Part shown: piece by piece, positions 1-9,389 of the stretch
How the letters are laid out: each line of letters opens with the position of its first letter
How positions within the stretch are numbered: the first letter of the stretch is position 1
The notes under the pieces: generated by a model
Told to the model about the DNA's origin: nothing
Databases searched by the model: none
What the model saw: the letters and a program-made list of their open reading frames with translations, nothing else
Assembly (NCBI RefSeq): GCF_024832785.1
Contig: NZ_CP116615.1
Span: 3,162,001 to 3,226,000 of the forward strand
Length of the DNA stretch: 64,000 nucleotides
Source: Fontisphaera persica
GTDB lineage: Bacteria; Verrucomicrobiota; Verrucomicrobiia; Limisphaerales; Fontisphaeraceae
Direction: 5' to 3'
Made by a program: the position numbers and the translations under genes

Positions 1-407
1 AAGCCCTGCGCCCGGATTTCGCCGGCGGCCTCGCCCTCAAACTCCGCCAGCGGCCGCCATTCACCGGCGGCATTTAGGGCCTCGAAGCGGATGGTGTTCA
101 CCGCGCCATAGCGCCGCGCCGAATCATCCAGCGCTTCCACCATGGAATACGCCAGCAGCTTGTGGGGGACGGTCAGATTCAGGCCAATGAACTGCATGCG
201 CCGCGCGCCCGCGATGACCTCCGCCAGATGCTCCGGCCGCACAGCGAAGGCCAGGTAGCGCCAGTTTAATCCCAGCGCGGCCAGCCCCGCATTTTGAAAA
301 GCCGGGGAGGCGCTATGCCGCACGGGCCAGCCCAGCACGGCGCAATAACGGGTGCTGGCATTTATGGGTGATGCATATGAGTCCGGCACGCGCTTGGTTA
401 TAGGCAT
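1..407 (-). CDS. aroE: Shikimate dehydrogenase, N-terminal part (cut by window edge)
   Basis: Reverse-strand reading from the ATG at 407 gives a continuous frame to base 1. It carries the AroE substrate-binding half: YCAVLGWPVRHSASPAFQNA near the start, then LNLTVPHK, whose Lys is the family catalytic lysine, and GAVNTI. The enzyme reduces 3-dehydroshikimate to shikimate with NADPH in the cytoplasm. About 135 residues are visible; the nucleotide-binding domain lies outside. The stretch after GAVNTI (GEWRPLAEFEGEAAGEIRAQ) is longer than usual before the expected NTD motif, which would fall just past the edge. An in-frame stop lies eight codons upstream of the chosen ATG, so the start is well bounded; GTG at codon 7 is a weaker alternative. 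Family assignment is confident. Confidence 0.85.
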   Translation of the reverse strand, partial: MPITKRVPDSYASPINASTRYCAVLGWPVRHSASPAFQNAGLAALGLNWRYLAFAVRPEHLAEVIAGARRMQFIGLNLTVPHKLLAYSMVEALDDSARRYGAVNTIRFEALNAAGEWRPLAEFEGEAAGEIRAQG

Positions 408-616
408 CCTGACGCCACGGACGCAAGCTCAACTCGCCAAAGAGGCTGGATGAGTTGGCCCTGCCCGGCGCTGGCGGATTACGGCCCGGCGCCCTGCCCT
501 AAACATTTTCGGCACCCCGCCGGCGCCACCACCCGCCCGCACCGGGCGCGATTGACAGTTGCGCGGGCGGGGGTCATGCTGGAAGTTACGGAAAGACACA
601 TAGATTGCGCAGGCTT

Positions 617-1495
617 ATGAAAACTAAACTGGCATGGCTGGCCGTGGGGCTGGCGTGGTTTGTACTTCCAAGTCAGGCCGCGGAACGCACGTTGCTGCTC
701 ATCGCGGGGCGCCCGAGTCACCCGCCGGGCATGCACGAGTTCCGGGCGGGGGCGTTGTTGTTGCAAAAATGCCTGGCCTCCGTGCCCGGCCTGACCACCC
801 TGGTGGCCTCCAACGGCTGGCCCACCGAGGCCGAATGGCTGGAGCGCGCGGACGCCATCGTCATCTATGCCGATGGGGGCGGCGGGCACCCCGCCATTCA
901 ACAAGACCGCCTGAAACGGCTCCAAGGGCTGCTGGACAAGGGCGTGGGCTTTGGCGTGATGCACTATGCCTGCGAAGTGCCCAAAGACCGCGGCGGCAAA
1001 GAATTTTTGGACTGGGTGGGCGGTTTTTATGAAGACCGGTACTCCTGCAACCCGATTTGGGAGCCGGAATTCAAAAAGTTCATCAACCACCCCACCACGC
1101 GCGGCGTCCAGCCTTTCAGCATCAAAGATGAGTGGTATTTTTGCATTCGCTTCCGGGAAAACATGGAAGGCATCATCCCCATCCTGGCCGCCACCCCCTC
1201 GGACAAGGTGCGCAATGGCCCTTATGTGTGGCCGGCGGGGCCTTACCCGCACGTGCAGGCCGCCTCCGGCCGTGAGGAAATCATGATGTGGGCGGTGGAG
1301 CGCCCCAATGGCGGACGCAGTTTTGGTTTTACCGGCGGGCATTTTCACTCGAACTGGGGCGACCCCAATTTCCGCAAGGTGGTGCTCAACGCCCTGCTGT
1401 GGGTCAGCAAGGTGGACGTCCCCGCCCAGGGCGTGGCGTCCACGGTGACGGAAGAGGAGCTGAAGCAAAACCTGGACCCCAAGGGGAAGAAATAA
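617..1495 (+). CDS. ThuA-like domain protein, secreted
   Basis: The 292-aa product opens with a signal peptide (MKTKLAWLAVGLAWFVLPSQAA) and continues as a ThuA/trehalose-utilisation-like, class I glutamine-amidotransferase-fold domain. Visible blocks are the TLLLIAGRPSH strand, AIVIYADGGGGHP, GVGFGVMHYACE at the position of the nucleophile elbow, and GRSFGFTGGHFHSNW near the end. ThuA-like proteins are abundant in Verrucomicrobiota and Planctomycetota, usually near carbohydrate genes; their biochemical role is poorly defined, and I infer a periplasmic sugar-related function only. The ATG at 617 is preferred over an upstream TTG at 605 because it begins the signal peptide directly. A response regulator follows after 15 bp, so the two may share a transcript. 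Confidence 0.8.
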   Translation: MKTKLAWLAVGLAWFVLPSQAAERTLLLIAGRPSHPPGMHEFRAGALLLQKCLASVPGLTTLVASNGWPTEAEWLERADAIVIYADGGGGHPAIQQDRLKRLQGLLDKGVGFGVMHYACEVPKDRGGKEFLDWVGGFYEDRYSCNPIWEPEFKKFINHPTTRGVQPFSIKDEWYFCIRFRENMEGIIPILAATPSDKVRNGPYVWPAGPYPHVQAASGREEIMMWAVERPNGGRSFGFTGGHFHSNWGDPNFRKVVLNALLWVSKVDVPAQGVASTVTEEELKQNLDPKGKK

Positions 1496-1510
1496 ACCGG
1501 ACGGCGCGTC

Positions 1511-2137
1511 ATGGCCATTGCCGTAGCGATTGTCGAGGATAATGACCAGTTGCGGGGCACGCTGGCGCGGGTCATTGACCGCGCTGAGGGGTTTCGCTGC
1601 GTGGGCCAGCATGCCAGCGCCGAGGATGCCCTGGCCGCCCTGCCGCAGCAAAAGCCGGACGTGGTGCTCATGGACATCAACCTCCCCGGCCTCAACGGGG
1701 TGGAGTGTGTGCGCCGCCTCAAGCCGCTGCTGCCCCAAACCCAGGTGGTCATGCTGACGGTGTATGAAGACACCGACAACATCTTCAACGCCCTGGCGGC
1801 GGGCGCCAGTGGTTACCTCCTGAAACGCACGTCCCGCGATGAATTGCTGGCCGCCATCAAGGAAGTGCACGCCGGCGGCTCGCCCATGACGGCGCACATT
1901 GCGCGCAAAGTCGTGCAATCCTTCCAACGGGCCGGCCCCTCGCCCCAGCCCGCCGAAAACCTCTCGCCCCGCGAGCAGGAAGTGCTGGACCTCCTGAGCC
2001 AGGGGTTTTTGTACAAGGAAATCGCGGAGCGCCTGGGCGTCAGCTACGAGACCGTGCACACGTACATCCGCCGCATCTACGAAAAATTGCACGTGCGCAC
2101 CCGCACCGAGGCGGTGGCCAAATTCCTGCGGCGCTAG
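1511..2137 (+). CDS. NarL/FixJ-family response regulator
   Basis: The 208-aa product has an N-terminal receiver domain (about residues 1-122) and a C-terminal LuxR-type helix-turn-helix (about 146-208). Receiver landmarks are acidic residues E9/D10, the phospho-acceptor D55 in LMDINLP, T83 and K105. The DNA-binding part shows LSPREQEVLDLLSQG and KEIAERLGVSYETVHTYI, typical of the GerE/LuxR fold. It should act as a cytoplasmic transcription factor switched by phosphorylation. No histidine kinase is encoded nearby, so its partner is unknown. It follows the ThuA-like gene by 15 bp with no terminator between. A strong hairpin terminator stands 190 bp downstream. Confidence 0.9.
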   Translation: MAIAVAIVEDNDQLRGTLARVIDRAEGFRCVGQHASAEDALAALPQQKPDVVLMDINLPGLNGVECVRRLKPLLPQTQVVMLTVYEDTDNIFNALAAGASGYLLKRTSRDELLAAIKEVHAGGSPMTAHIARKVVQSFQRAGPSPQPAENLSPREQEVLDLLSQGFLYKEIAERLGVSYETVHTYIRRIYEKLHVRTRTEAVAKFLRR

Positions 2138-2326
2138 GGGGGGGACAGGCTGTCCCCAGCTTGTCCCCAGAACTGGTGACTGGCACAAAAACCCGCCTCA
2201 AGTACATTAGCAGCGTCATTGCGACGAAATATCGCGGACTGTGTGCAAAGGCGTAAAACCGCGGCGCCACGTCGGATGACAGGTGGTAAGGGCGAGACAG
2301 CGGGTAAAAAGCTTTGTTCTCAACTG
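2138..2326. other. Intergenic stretch before terminator, possible 3' UTR or small RNA
   Basis: Between the response-regulator stop and the plus-strand terminator at 2327 lie about 190 bases with no credible coding frame. GC-rich blocks alternate with AT-rich ones. It could be a long 3' UTR of the regulator gene or a short RNA ended by that terminator. I saw no recognisable riboswitch or tRNA fold. Confidence 0.3.
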
Positions 2327-2360
2327 AAAAGCCGGGTCGCAAAACCCGGCTTTTCGGCTT
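2327..2360 (+). terminator. Rho-independent terminator, plus strand
   Basis: A perfect 11-bp stem (AAAAGCCGGGT at 2327-2337, ACCCGGCTTTT at 2344-2354) with a 6-nt loop is followed by further T residues (CGGCTTTTT). The T tract lies on the plus-strand side, so it ends transcription coming from the response-regulator gene or from a small RNA in the gap. Confidence 0.75.
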
Positions 2361-2430
2361 TTTGGAGGGGTTGGGTTTCCGGGCCAGTCCGGCCTCGGGA
2401 ATGCGCCTGTGGCGGCTCACCAGGGCTTGA

Positions 2431-2464
2431 AAAAAATAAAAAGGGCCGGCGGGAAACCGGCCCT
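2431..2464 (-). terminator. Terminator of araA, minus strand
   Basis: AGGGCCGG (2442-2449) pairs with CCGGCCCT (2457-2464) around a 7-nt loop. On the minus strand the hairpin is followed by a T-rich tract (reverse of AAAAAATAAAAA at 2431-2442). It lies 20 bp after the araA stop, the standard position. Confidence 0.85.
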
Positions 2465-2483
2465 CTGATAAATCGCGCAGGAA

Positions 2484-3995
2484 TTACCGCCCGATGCCCT
2501 GCCGCAGGGCGTAAGCCACGTCATTCCATTCCAGTTCCTGTTTGAACCGGCGCAGGCGGGTCTCAGAATCAATCACCACCACTTCCAGACCGGCCATGGT
2601 GGCGAAGTCCTCGAGCATTTCGGTGGTCACCGCCTGGCTGAACCCGGTGTGATGCGCGCCGCCGGCATAAATCCACGCGGTGGCTGCGGTGGGAAGGTCC
2701 GGCTTGGGCACCCACAGGGCGCGGGCCACGGGCAGCTTGGGCAACGGCTTCTTGGGGGGCACCACATCCACCTCGTTCACCAGCAGGCGGAAACGGTTGC
2801 CCAGGTCAATGATGGAGGCATTGAGCGCCGGGCCGGCCGGGGTGTCAAACACCAGCCGCACCGGGTCGGCCTTGCCGCCAATGCCCAGCGGATGGATTTC
2901 CATGGAGGGCCTGCCTTTGGCAATGGTGGGGCAAATTTCCAGCATGTGGGCGCCCAGCACCTGCATGGAGCGCGGGTCCAGGTGATAGGTGTAGTCTTCC
3001 ATGAAGGACGTGCCGCCTTTGAGGCCCGTGCTCATGACCTTCATGGCGCGCACCAGGGCGGCGGTCTTCCAATCCCCTTCCGCTCCGAAACCGTAACCTT
3101 CGGCCATGAGGCGTTGCACCGCGATGCCGGGCAATTGCTCCAGACCGTGCAAGTCTTCAAACGTGGTCGTGAATCCCTTGAAGTTGCCCTCCTTCAAAAA
3201 CGCCCGCAGGCCTGCTTCGATGCGCGCGGCCTCCCGCAACGAAGCGCGTTGGGCGCCGTTTTTCCGCAGGGCGGGCGCCACGGTGTAAGCAGCCTCGTAC
3301 TCCTCAAGCAGCGCGTCCACTTCGCTTTCTTTGGCCGCGCGCACGCGGGCCACCAAATCGCCCACGCCGTAGCCGTTGACCGAATAACCGAATTGAATTT
3401 CCGCAGCCACCTTGTCGCCCTCGGTCACCGCCACTTCGCGCATGTTGTCGCCAAACCGGCAGAAGCGCGCGCCCTGCCAGTCGTGCCAGGCCGCCGCCGC
3501 CCGGCACCACGCGCCAATTTGCGACTGCACGGCGGCGGATTGCCAGTGGCCGGTCACCACCTTGCGCTGCAGGCGCATGCGGCTCATGATGAAACCGTGC
3601 TCGCGGTCACCATGGGCGGCCTGATTCAGATTCATGAAATCCATGTCAATGCTGGACCATGGAATGTCCCGGTTGAACTGCGTGTGCAGATGCAGGATGG
3701 GCTTGCGAAGGGCCTTCAAGCCGTTAATCCACATCTTGGAGGGCGAGAAGGTGTGGCACCAGGTGATCAGCCCCACGCATTGCGGCGCCAGGTTGGCCTG
3801 CTCGGCCAGGCGCAGCACTTCCGCCGGGGATTTGACCACCGGCTGAAACACCACCCGCACGGGAATGGCAGGCGCCTGGTCAAGCGCGCCGGCGACGGCC
3901 TGGGCATTGGCGGCCACCTGACGCAAAGCTTCGGGTCCATATAAATGCTGGCTGCCGGTCACCAGCCAGACTTCCAAGGATTTAAGGTCTGTCAT
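2484..3995 (-). CDS. araA: L-arabinose isomerase
   Basis: The 503-aa product matches AraA in length (about 500 aa) and in motifs: [15 protein letters not shown] at the N-terminus, TFEDLHGL and [12 protein letters not shown] carrying the catalytic/metal glutamates, MLEICPTIA, and [10 protein letters not shown] near the C-terminus with the second metal histidine. It converts L-arabinose to L-ribulose in the cytoplasm, the first step before AraB and AraD, which are encoded on the opposite strand at 6.9-9.3 kb. The ATG at 3995 is chosen because homology starts at [14 protein letters not shown]; the frame upstream is unrelated. The gene has its own terminator, and trpB2 upstream also ends in a terminator, so araA is probably transcribed alone. 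Confidence 0.96.
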   Translation of the reverse strand: MTDLKSLEVWLVTGSQHLYGPEALRQVAANAQAVAGALDQAPAIPVRVVFQPVVKSPAEVLRLAEQANLAPQCVGLITWCHTFSPSKMWINGLKALRKPILHLHTQFNRDIPWSSIDMDFMNLNQAAHGDREHGFIMSRMRLQRKVVTGHWQSAAVQSQIGAWCRAAAAWHDWQGARFCRFGDNMREVAVTEGDKVAAEIQFGYSVNGYGVGDLVARVRAAKESEVDALLEEYEAAYTVAPALRKNGAQRASLREAARIEAGLRAFLKEGNFKGFTTTFEDLHGLEQLPGIAVQRLMAEGYGFGAEGDWKTAALVRAMKVMSTGLKGGTSFMEDYTYHLDPRSMQVLGAHMLEICPTIAKGRPSMEIHPLGIGGKADPVRLVFDTPAGPALNASIIDLGNRFRLLVNEVDVVPPKKPLPKLPVARALWVPKPDLPTAATAWIYAGGAHHTGFSQAVTTEMLEDFATMAGLEVVVIDSETRLRRFKQELEWNDVAYALRQGIGR

Positions 3996-4106
3996 AATAA
4001 TTAAGGTTGTTAAGTAATTCCCAGAATTCGGCGCGGGCCGCAAGCAAATTATTTTTCACCCGGCGCCGCATCGTCGGCGGTTTGAAACAGCCGGAGCGTT
4101 GCCCCC

Positions 4107-4138
4107 CCAAAAAAAGCAAGGGCATGCCGTGCATGCCC
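4107..4138 (-). terminator. Terminator of trpB2, minus strand
   Basis: GGGCATGC (4120-4127) and GCATGCCC (4131-4138) form an 8-bp stem with a 3-nt loop. On the minus strand it is followed by TTGCTTTTTTTGGGG. It separates trpB2 from araA and implies independent transcription of araA. Confidence 0.75.
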
Positions 4139-4177
4139 CCGCCTGATGTCCGTGATGGGAGTCAAGTTTTCGCCGGG

Positions 4178-5572
4178 CTAGGCCCACTTGCCCGTCCTGC
4201 GGATTTCGGGTTTGGGGAAGTGGCTGATTTTGGCCACCCAGCGGTCAATGTCCTCCTGCGGCAGGCTGTAATCGGCCAGTTGACCCTGGAAGTACTTGTC
4301 ATAGCCCACCAGGTCCATCAGGCCGTGGCCGGACCAGCAGAACAGAATCACCTTTTCCTTCCCCTCCTCCCGGGCGCGGCGGGCTTCCTCGACCACCGCG
4401 GCGATGGCGTGGGAGGTCTCCGGCGCCGGGATGAAGCCCTCGGTGCGCGCCCAGAGCACGGCGGCCTCATAGCATTTGGTCTGATGCACAGCGCGCGGCT
4501 TGATGAGGCCCTCCACAATGCCCTGGCTGATGAGCGGGGCGATGCCATGGTAGCGCAGCCCGCCGGCATGGATGGGCGGCGGCATGAACTCATGGCCGAG
4601 CGAGTGCATGGGCAGCAACGGCGTCATGCCCGCCGTGTCACCGTGGTCATACGCAAACGGCCCGCGGGTCATCGTGGGGCAGCTTTCCGGCTCCACGGGC
4701 ACGATTTCAATGTTTTCCCCGTGGATTTTGTCACACACAAACGGGAAGGCGATGCCGGCGAAGTTGGAGCCGCCGCCCGCGCAACCGATGACGACATCCG
4801 GTTTCTTTTCGCCCGCCTTGGTCAACTGCTTCTTGGCTTCGAGACCGATGATGGTCTGGTGGAGCATCACGTGATTGAGCACGCTGCCGAGACTGTAGCG
4901 CGTCTTGCCGGTGGGGTCCGTGACGGCGGCCTCCACGGCTTCGCTAATGGCAATGCCGAGCGAGCCGGGGCAGTCCGGGTCTTTTTCCAGAATGGCGCGC
5001 CCGGCGGCGGTTTCGCGCGAGGGACTGGCGACACATTGCGCGCCCCAGGTGGCCATCATCAATTTGCGAAACGGTTTCTGGTCGAAACTGATGCGCACCA
5101 TCCAGACCTTGCACTCCAGGCCGATGAGCGAGCAGGCAAACGCCAGGGCGCTGCCCCACTGGCCGGCGCCGGTCTCGGTGGTCATGCGCTTGATGCCGAA
5201 TTGCTTGTTGTACCACGCCTGCGGGATGGCGGTGTTGGGCTTGTGGCTGCCTGCCGGCGAAACGCCCTCATGCTTGTAGTAAATGCGCGCGGGCGTTTTG
5301 AGCGCCTGCTCCAGCCGCACCGCGCGATAGAGCGGCGTGGGCCGATAGATGGCCAGCAGCTCGAGCACTTCCTCGGGGATGTCAATCCACCGCTGGGTGC
5401 TGACCTCCTGCTCAATGATGTTGTCCGGGAACACCGGGCGCAGCATCTCCGGCGAGACCGGTTTGCCGTCCGGCCCCAGGGGGGGCAGCATGGGGGTGGG
5501 GAGGTCCGCCGCCAGGTTGTACCACTGGCGCGGGATTTCGTGTTCTTCCAATAAGTATTTGATTTGTGCCAT
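4178..5572 (-). CDS. trpB2: Tryptophan synthase beta-like protein, TrpB2 type
   Basis: The 464-aa PLP enzyme carries GSHKPNTA with the Schiff-base lysine, [11 protein letters not shown], and the phosphate-binding [10 protein letters not shown] loop. Its length and the N-terminal extension (about 80 residues before RPTPLYRA) mark it as the TrpB2 subgroup rather than the roughly 400-aa TrpB1 that pairs with TrpA. TrpB2 proteins condense indole with serine (some prefer phosphoserine) and often act without TrpA, as indole salvage enzymes. No other trp gene is in the window. It lies 47 bp downstream of the outer-membrane protein gene on the same strand, so the two may be cotranscribed, although no functional link is obvious. 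Confidence 0.9.
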   Translation of the reverse strand: MAQIKYLLEEHEIPRQWYNLAADLPTPMLPPLGPDGKPVSPEMLRPVFPDNIIEQEVSTQRWIDIPEEVLELLAIYRPTPLYRAVRLEQALKTPARIYYKHEGVSPAGSHKPNTAIPQAWYNKQFGIKRMTTETGAGQWGSALAFACSLIGLECKVWMVRISFDQKPFRKLMMATWGAQCVASPSRETAAGRAILEKDPDCPGSLGIAISEAVEAAVTDPTGKTRYSLGSVLNHVMLHQTIIGLEAKKQLTKAGEKKPDVVIGCAGGGSNFAGIAFPFVCDKIHGENIEIVPVEPESCPTMTRGPFAYDHGDTAGMTPLLPMHSLGHEFMPPPIHAGGLRYHGIAPLISQGIVEGLIKPRAVHQTKCYEAAVLWARTEGFIPAPETSHAIAAVVEEARRAREEGKEKVILFCWSGHGLMDLVGYDKYFQGQLADYSLPQEDIDRWVAKISHFPKPEIRRTGKWA

Positions 5573-5619
5573 AAAAGTCCTTCGGCCCTGGCAGGGCGCC
5601 AGCGGCGCGTCCAGAGGGA

Positions 5620-6612
5620 TTAGAAGTGATGCACCAGCCGCAATTGGAAACGCATGCCTTCCGTGCGGTTTTCCGCGGCGGTTTCAAAATAAGCGTTAAA
5701 GAACAGGTGCGTGTTCTGGCTGAACGAAAACAGCGCGCCCGGCCCCAGGCCGATGACTTCCTCGCGCCGTTGGGGAATGTTCTGGCCGTTGAGGCGGGTG
5801 TCGGTAATCTGGGTGAGGTAATAACCGTTGAAACCCACGCGCAGGCGTTTCTCAATCAATTCATAGTCGGTGGCAAAGTTCAGATGCAGCGCCTGCCCCG
5901 GTTGCACCTCGTTGCCGCCGGTGGCTTTCCAGAGCGGATGCGCCGTCCAGGTCACATCCGGGTCTTCGTTGCCGTCATTCCAGAGGTAATGCAGGCGGGT
6001 GGACAGCGTGAGCTTGGGGGTGAGGAAGAGCGTGCCCGCCCAGTAGGGATTGAAGCTGAAATGGTTGGCGCCGGGATTGAGCTGGAATTGGGAGTCATAC
6101 CGTCCCACGGGCAGGAGGCATTGAAACTCAATGCGATGCATGAAAATGGGGCCGTTTTTGCCCATGATGGGCTCCCATTGCAGGAATGGCCCCACCAGCA
6201 CATCCCCAAAGCCCGCCCGGTTGGCTCGCAGAGGCGTGCCAGAGATGCCCAGGTCCACCACCGGCACAATCACGTCCAGGCCCGGCTGTGCGCCGAGCAC
6301 CAGTTTTTTGGGGCATTGCGCGATGAATTGGGAAAGGCTAATCCAGGCATCCACCTTGGCGTCGGGGAACACCGGGTTGGGTAAAATCTCCGTGCCGTCC
6401 GTCCCCCGCAGGGATTCGGCGCGATAGTATTGAAAATAGTGGGTGTAATAAAACCCCGGCCCCGCCGGCGGGCCGCCGTCCAGAAAACTGGTGAATCCCA
6501 GATTCACGGCGGGCAGGTCATAAGCCCGGGCTGCGGGAGTCAGGGCGGTGAGCATCCCCAGCGCCAGCACCAGGGCGCTGGTGGCCAACATCTGCTTCCT
6601 GTTTGTTTGCAT
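5620..6612 (-). CDS. Outer-membrane channel protein, phenol MetA/SphA-like
   Basis: The mature part resembles the MetA-pathway of phenol degradation family (Phenol_MetA_deg), outer-membrane beta-barrels predicted to admit hydrophobic or aromatic compounds. The ATG at 6612 gives a clear signal peptide ([20 protein letters not shown], then TALTPAARA). The remainder alternates polar and aromatic residues and ends in RLVHHF, a terminal Phe as expected for a BAM substrate. Length is 330 aa. It is divergent from araB with 298 bp between and precedes trpB2 on the same strand. The substrate cannot be deduced; proximity to arabinose genes may be coincidental. Confidence 0.7.
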   Translation of the reverse strand: MQTNRKQMLATSALVLALGMLTALTPAARAYDLPAVNLGFTSFLDGGPPAGPGFYYTHYFQYYRAESLRGTDGTEILPNPVFPDAKVDAWISLSQFIAQCPKKLVLGAQPGLDVIVPVVDLGISGTPLRANRAGFGDVLVGPFLQWEPIMGKNGPIFMHRIEFQCLLPVGRYDSQFQLNPGANHFSFNPYWAGTLFLTPKLTLSTRLHYLWNDGNEDPDVTWTAHPLWKATGGNEVQPGQALHLNFATDYELIEKRLRVGFNGYYLTQITDTRLNGQNIPQRREEVIGLGPGALFSFSQNTHLFFNAYFETAAENRTEGMRFQLRLVHHF

Positions 6613-6814
6613 GATGGATTGCGGTTTCGGGCTGAACTTCCGGGGTGGAAAACTCAGCCGGTTCAGCCGCAAGCTTGTCGCCGATGCCGCGCCGAAAGTC
6701 AAGCGGTCAGGCAGGCTTCCCCCAAGTCCGACGTTTTCCCGGCGGGTTGGGGCAAGGCGAACCCGGCTTAAAAGCGGAAGGCCCTTCTTCAGAGGGGCGC
6801 GGGCTGTCGCATGA

Positions 6815-6842
6815 TTTGACGGCAAAGGTTTTTGTTGTCAAA
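6815..6842. promoter_or_regulatory. 28-bp imperfect dyad upstream of araB, candidate operator
   Basis: Left arm TTTGACGGCAAA (6815-6826) and right arm TTTGTTGTCAAA (6831-6842) are inverted repeats matching at 10 of 12 positions around the centre GGTT. It lies 68 bp upstream of the araB ATG in the divergent gap. I infer a dimeric regulator site; which regulator is unknown. Confidence 0.5.
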
Positions 6843-6910
6843 GCGCCGCGCTTTCCCCCAAATTGGCCCCGCTGCGCCCGCAGAGGGCGCGGCCCAAACA
6901 GAGCACGCTT

Positions 6911-8596
6911 ATGGCCTCAAACTTTACGCTGGGATTGGACTACGGCACCAATTCGGTGCGCGCCCTCATTGTGGAAACTGCCACTGGCCGCGAGGTGGCC
7001 AGCGCCATCACCGTTTATGCGCATGGCGAGCAGGGAGTCATGCTTGACCCGCAAGACCCCAACCTGGCCCGCCAGCATCCGGAAGATTACCTCACCGGTC
7101 TGGAGGCAAGCGTCAAACAGGCCCTCAAACTCGCGGCCAAAGACCGCGAATTCACGCCGGAGCGCATCATCGGCATCGGGGTGGACACCACCGGCAGCAC
7201 GCCGTTGCCAGTGGACAAAAAAGGCCAGCCGCTGGCCATGACCAAAAAATTTGGCAAACACCCGGCCGCCATGGCGTGGCTCTGGAAAGACCACACCGGC
7301 CATGCCGAGGCCGAGGAAATTACCGCTGCCGCGGCGAAGCTCCGCCCGCAATTTCTGGCCAAGTGCGGCGGGCGTTATTCCAGCGAATGGTTTTGGAGCA
7401 AGATTTTGCATTGCGCCCGCACGGCGTCGGAAGTGTTTGAGGCGGCCTACACGTGGGTGGAATGCGCGGACTGGATTCCAGCGGTGCTGACCGGCGCGGA
7501 TGCGCCGGAGCAGTTGAAGCGCGGCGTGTGCGCCGCCGGCCACAAGGCAATGTACCATCGCGCCTGGGGCGGTTACCCGGACGCGGAATTTCTGAGCGGC
7601 CTGGACCCGCGGCTGGTGCGCGTGCGCCAGACCCTGCCCGCCGAGTGTTACCATGTGGGTCAGGCTGCGGGGCAATTGACCCGCGCCTGGGCCAAACGCC
7701 TGGGCCTCAAGCCCGGCATCCCGGTGGCGGTGGGCGCGTTTGACGCGCACCTGGGCGCGGTAGGCTCCGGCATTGCGCCGGGCGTGCTTGTCAAAATCAT
7801 CGGCACGTCCACCTGTGACATCCTCGTGTCCCCCTTGGAGACCGTGTTGCCGGACATTCCCGGGTTGTGCGGCATCGTGCCGGAATCGGTGCTGCCCGGC
7901 ATGTACGGCCTGGAGGCCGGCCAGTCGGCGGTGGGCGACATTTTCAACTGGTTTGTCAATGTCGTCGCCCCGGGCGGGGCGAAGAAAGGCTCGCACGAAG
8001 CGCTGACCCAAGGCGCGGCGGCGTTGAAACCCGGCCAGAGTGGTTTGCTGGGGTTGGACTGGCACAATGGCAACCGCACCATCTTGGTGGACCAGCGCCT
8101 CACCGGCCTGGTGCTCGGGCTGACGCTGCATTCGACGCCGGCGGAAATTTACCGCGCCCTCATTGAGTCCACCGCCTACGGGGCGCGGCGCATCATTGAG
8201 CGCTTCGAGGAGTATGGCGTCAAAGTCGAGCGCGTGGTCAACTGCGGCGGCATCGCGGCCAAGAATCCGCTGGTGATGCAAATCTACGCGGATGTGCTGG
8301 GGCGGCCCATGCAAATCTCCCGCAGCGACCAGACCTGCGCGCTGGGGGCGGCCATGGCGGGGGCGGTGGTGGCCGGCCAGGCGGCGGGTGGTCACGATCA
8401 TTTTGCGGCGGCGGCGCAGGCCATGACGGGCGTGAAGGCGCAGTCCTTCCAGCCGATTCCGGAAAATCAGGCGGTGTATGAAAAACTGTATCAGCTCTAC
8501 CGCCGGCTGCATGATGCCTTTGGCGTGCGCGGCACGCAGGCCGACCTTTCCGGAGTGATGAAAGAATTGTTGAACATTCGCGACGCCACGCGCTAA
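6911..8596 (+). CDS. araB: Ribulokinase (FGGY family)
   Basis: The 561-aa product matches AraB length (about 566 aa in E. coli). FGGY landmarks are LGLDYGTNSVRALIV at the N-terminus, GVDTTGSTPLPVD, the VGAFDAHLGAVGSG segment, IIGTSTCDIL and the C-terminal ATPase-fold VNCGGIAAKNP. It phosphorylates L-ribulose to L-ribulose 5-phosphate using ATP. The start at 6911 is taken because the conserved N-terminus begins there; upstream in-frame codons encode unrelated residues. araD follows after 35 bp on the same strand, forming an araBD operon divergent from the outer-membrane protein gene. A palindromic candidate operator lies 68 bp upstream. Confidence 0.96.
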   Translation: MASNFTLGLDYGTNSVRALIVETATGREVASAITVYAHGEQGVMLDPQDPNLARQHPEDYLTGLEASVKQALKLAAKDREFTPERIIGIGVDTTGSTPLPVDKKGQPLAMTKKFGKHPAAMAWLWKDHTGHAEAEEITAAAAKLRPQFLAKCGGRYSSEWFWSKILHCARTASEVFEAAYTWVECADWIPAVLTGADAPEQLKRGVCAAGHKAMYHRAWGGYPDAEFLSGLDPRLVRVRQTLPAECYHVGQAAGQLTRAWAKRLGLKPGIPVAVGAFDAHLGAVGSGIAPGVLVKIIGTSTCDILVSPLETVLPDIPGLCGIVPESVLPGMYGLEAGQSAVGDIFNWFVNVVAPGGAKKGSHEALTQGAAALKPGQSGLLGLDWHNGNRTILVDQRLTGLVLGLTLHSTPAEIYRALIESTAYGARRIIERFEEYGVKVERVVNCGGIAAKNPLVMQIYADVLGRPMQISRSDQTCALGAAMAGAVVAGQAAGGHDHFAAAAQAMTGVKAQSFQPIPENQAVYEKLYQLYRRLHDAFGVRGTQADLSGVMKELLNIRDATR

Positions 8597-8631
8597 GGTG
8601 GCGGGGGTGGTGCTGGAAACGGAGCAATCAC

Positions 8632-9333
8632 ATGGCATTTGAGCAACTCAAAGAACGGGTCTGGCGGGCCAATCAAGGCCTGATTGAAAATGATTTGGTC
8701 ATCCTGAGCTGGGGCAACGCCAGCGGCATTGACCGGAGCGCCGGCGTGGTGGCCATCAAACCCAGCGGCGTGCCCTACAACAAGCTGCGCGTCGAGGACA
8801 TTGTAGTGTTGTCGCTGGCCACCGGCGAAGTGGTGGAGGGCAAGGCCCGGCCCTCTTCGGATACCGCCACGCATCTGCACTTGTACCGCAGCTTTCCCTC
8901 GATTGGCGGCGTGGTGCATGCCCACAGCGTTTATGCCACCGCCTTCGCTCAATCCGGGCGCGAGCTGCCCTGCCTGGGCACCACCCACGCCGACACCTTT
9001 TACGGCACGGTGCCCCTCACCCGCCAGTTGACGCCGGAGGAAATTGCCGCGGATTATGAGTTGAACACCGGCAAGGTGATTGAGGAAACCTTCCGCACGC
9101 GGCACCTGAATCCGGACCAAATCCCGGCGGTGCTGGTGGTGGGACATGGGCCGTTTGCGTGGGGGCCGACCACGGAAAAGGCGCTGGAAAACGCCTTCAT
9201 CCTCGAAAAAGTGGCGATGATGGCCATCAACACCTATCGGGTCTGCCCCGAGGCCAAGCCCATCCCGCAGGCCTTGCTGGACAAGCATTTCCTGCGCAAA
9301 CACGGACCCACGGCCTATTACGGGCAGCGGTGA
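8632..9333 (+). CDS. araD: L-ribulose-5-phosphate 4-epimerase
   Basis: The 233-aa class II aldolase-family protein converts L-ribulose 5-phosphate to D-xylulose 5-phosphate and feeds the pentose phosphate pathway. Diagnostic segments are SWGNASGID, IKPSGVPYNKL, the zinc ligands in VVHAHS (H96 and H98), THADTFYG, and the later histidine in VVGHGPFAWG. Length equals E. coli AraD (231 aa). A GGAG Shine-Dalgarno stands in front of the ATG. It is the second gene of the araBD pair, and together with araA completes the isomerase pathway for L-arabinose. Confidence 0.96.
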   Translation: MAFEQLKERVWRANQGLIENDLVILSWGNASGIDRSAGVVAIKPSGVPYNKLRVEDIVVLSLATGEVVEGKARPSSDTATHLHLYRSFPSIGGVVHAHSVYATAFAQSGRELPCLGTTHADTFYGTVPLTRQLTPEEIAADYELNTGKVIEETFRTRHLNPDQIPAVLVVGHGPFAWGPTTEKALENAFILEKVAMMAINTYRVCPEAKPIPQALLDKHFLRKHGPTAYYGQR

Positions 9334-9389
9334 GGTGAAGTTGCGCTTTACAAGCGGGCGGGAAGGGGATTATTTTCTACTCAACGCTT

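Noticed and set aside
479-2188. 569-codon minus-strand open frame
   Set aside because: It is antisense to the ThuA-like and response-regulator genes, is rich in His/Arg/Gly as expected for a GC-rich shadow frame, and has no family resemblance.
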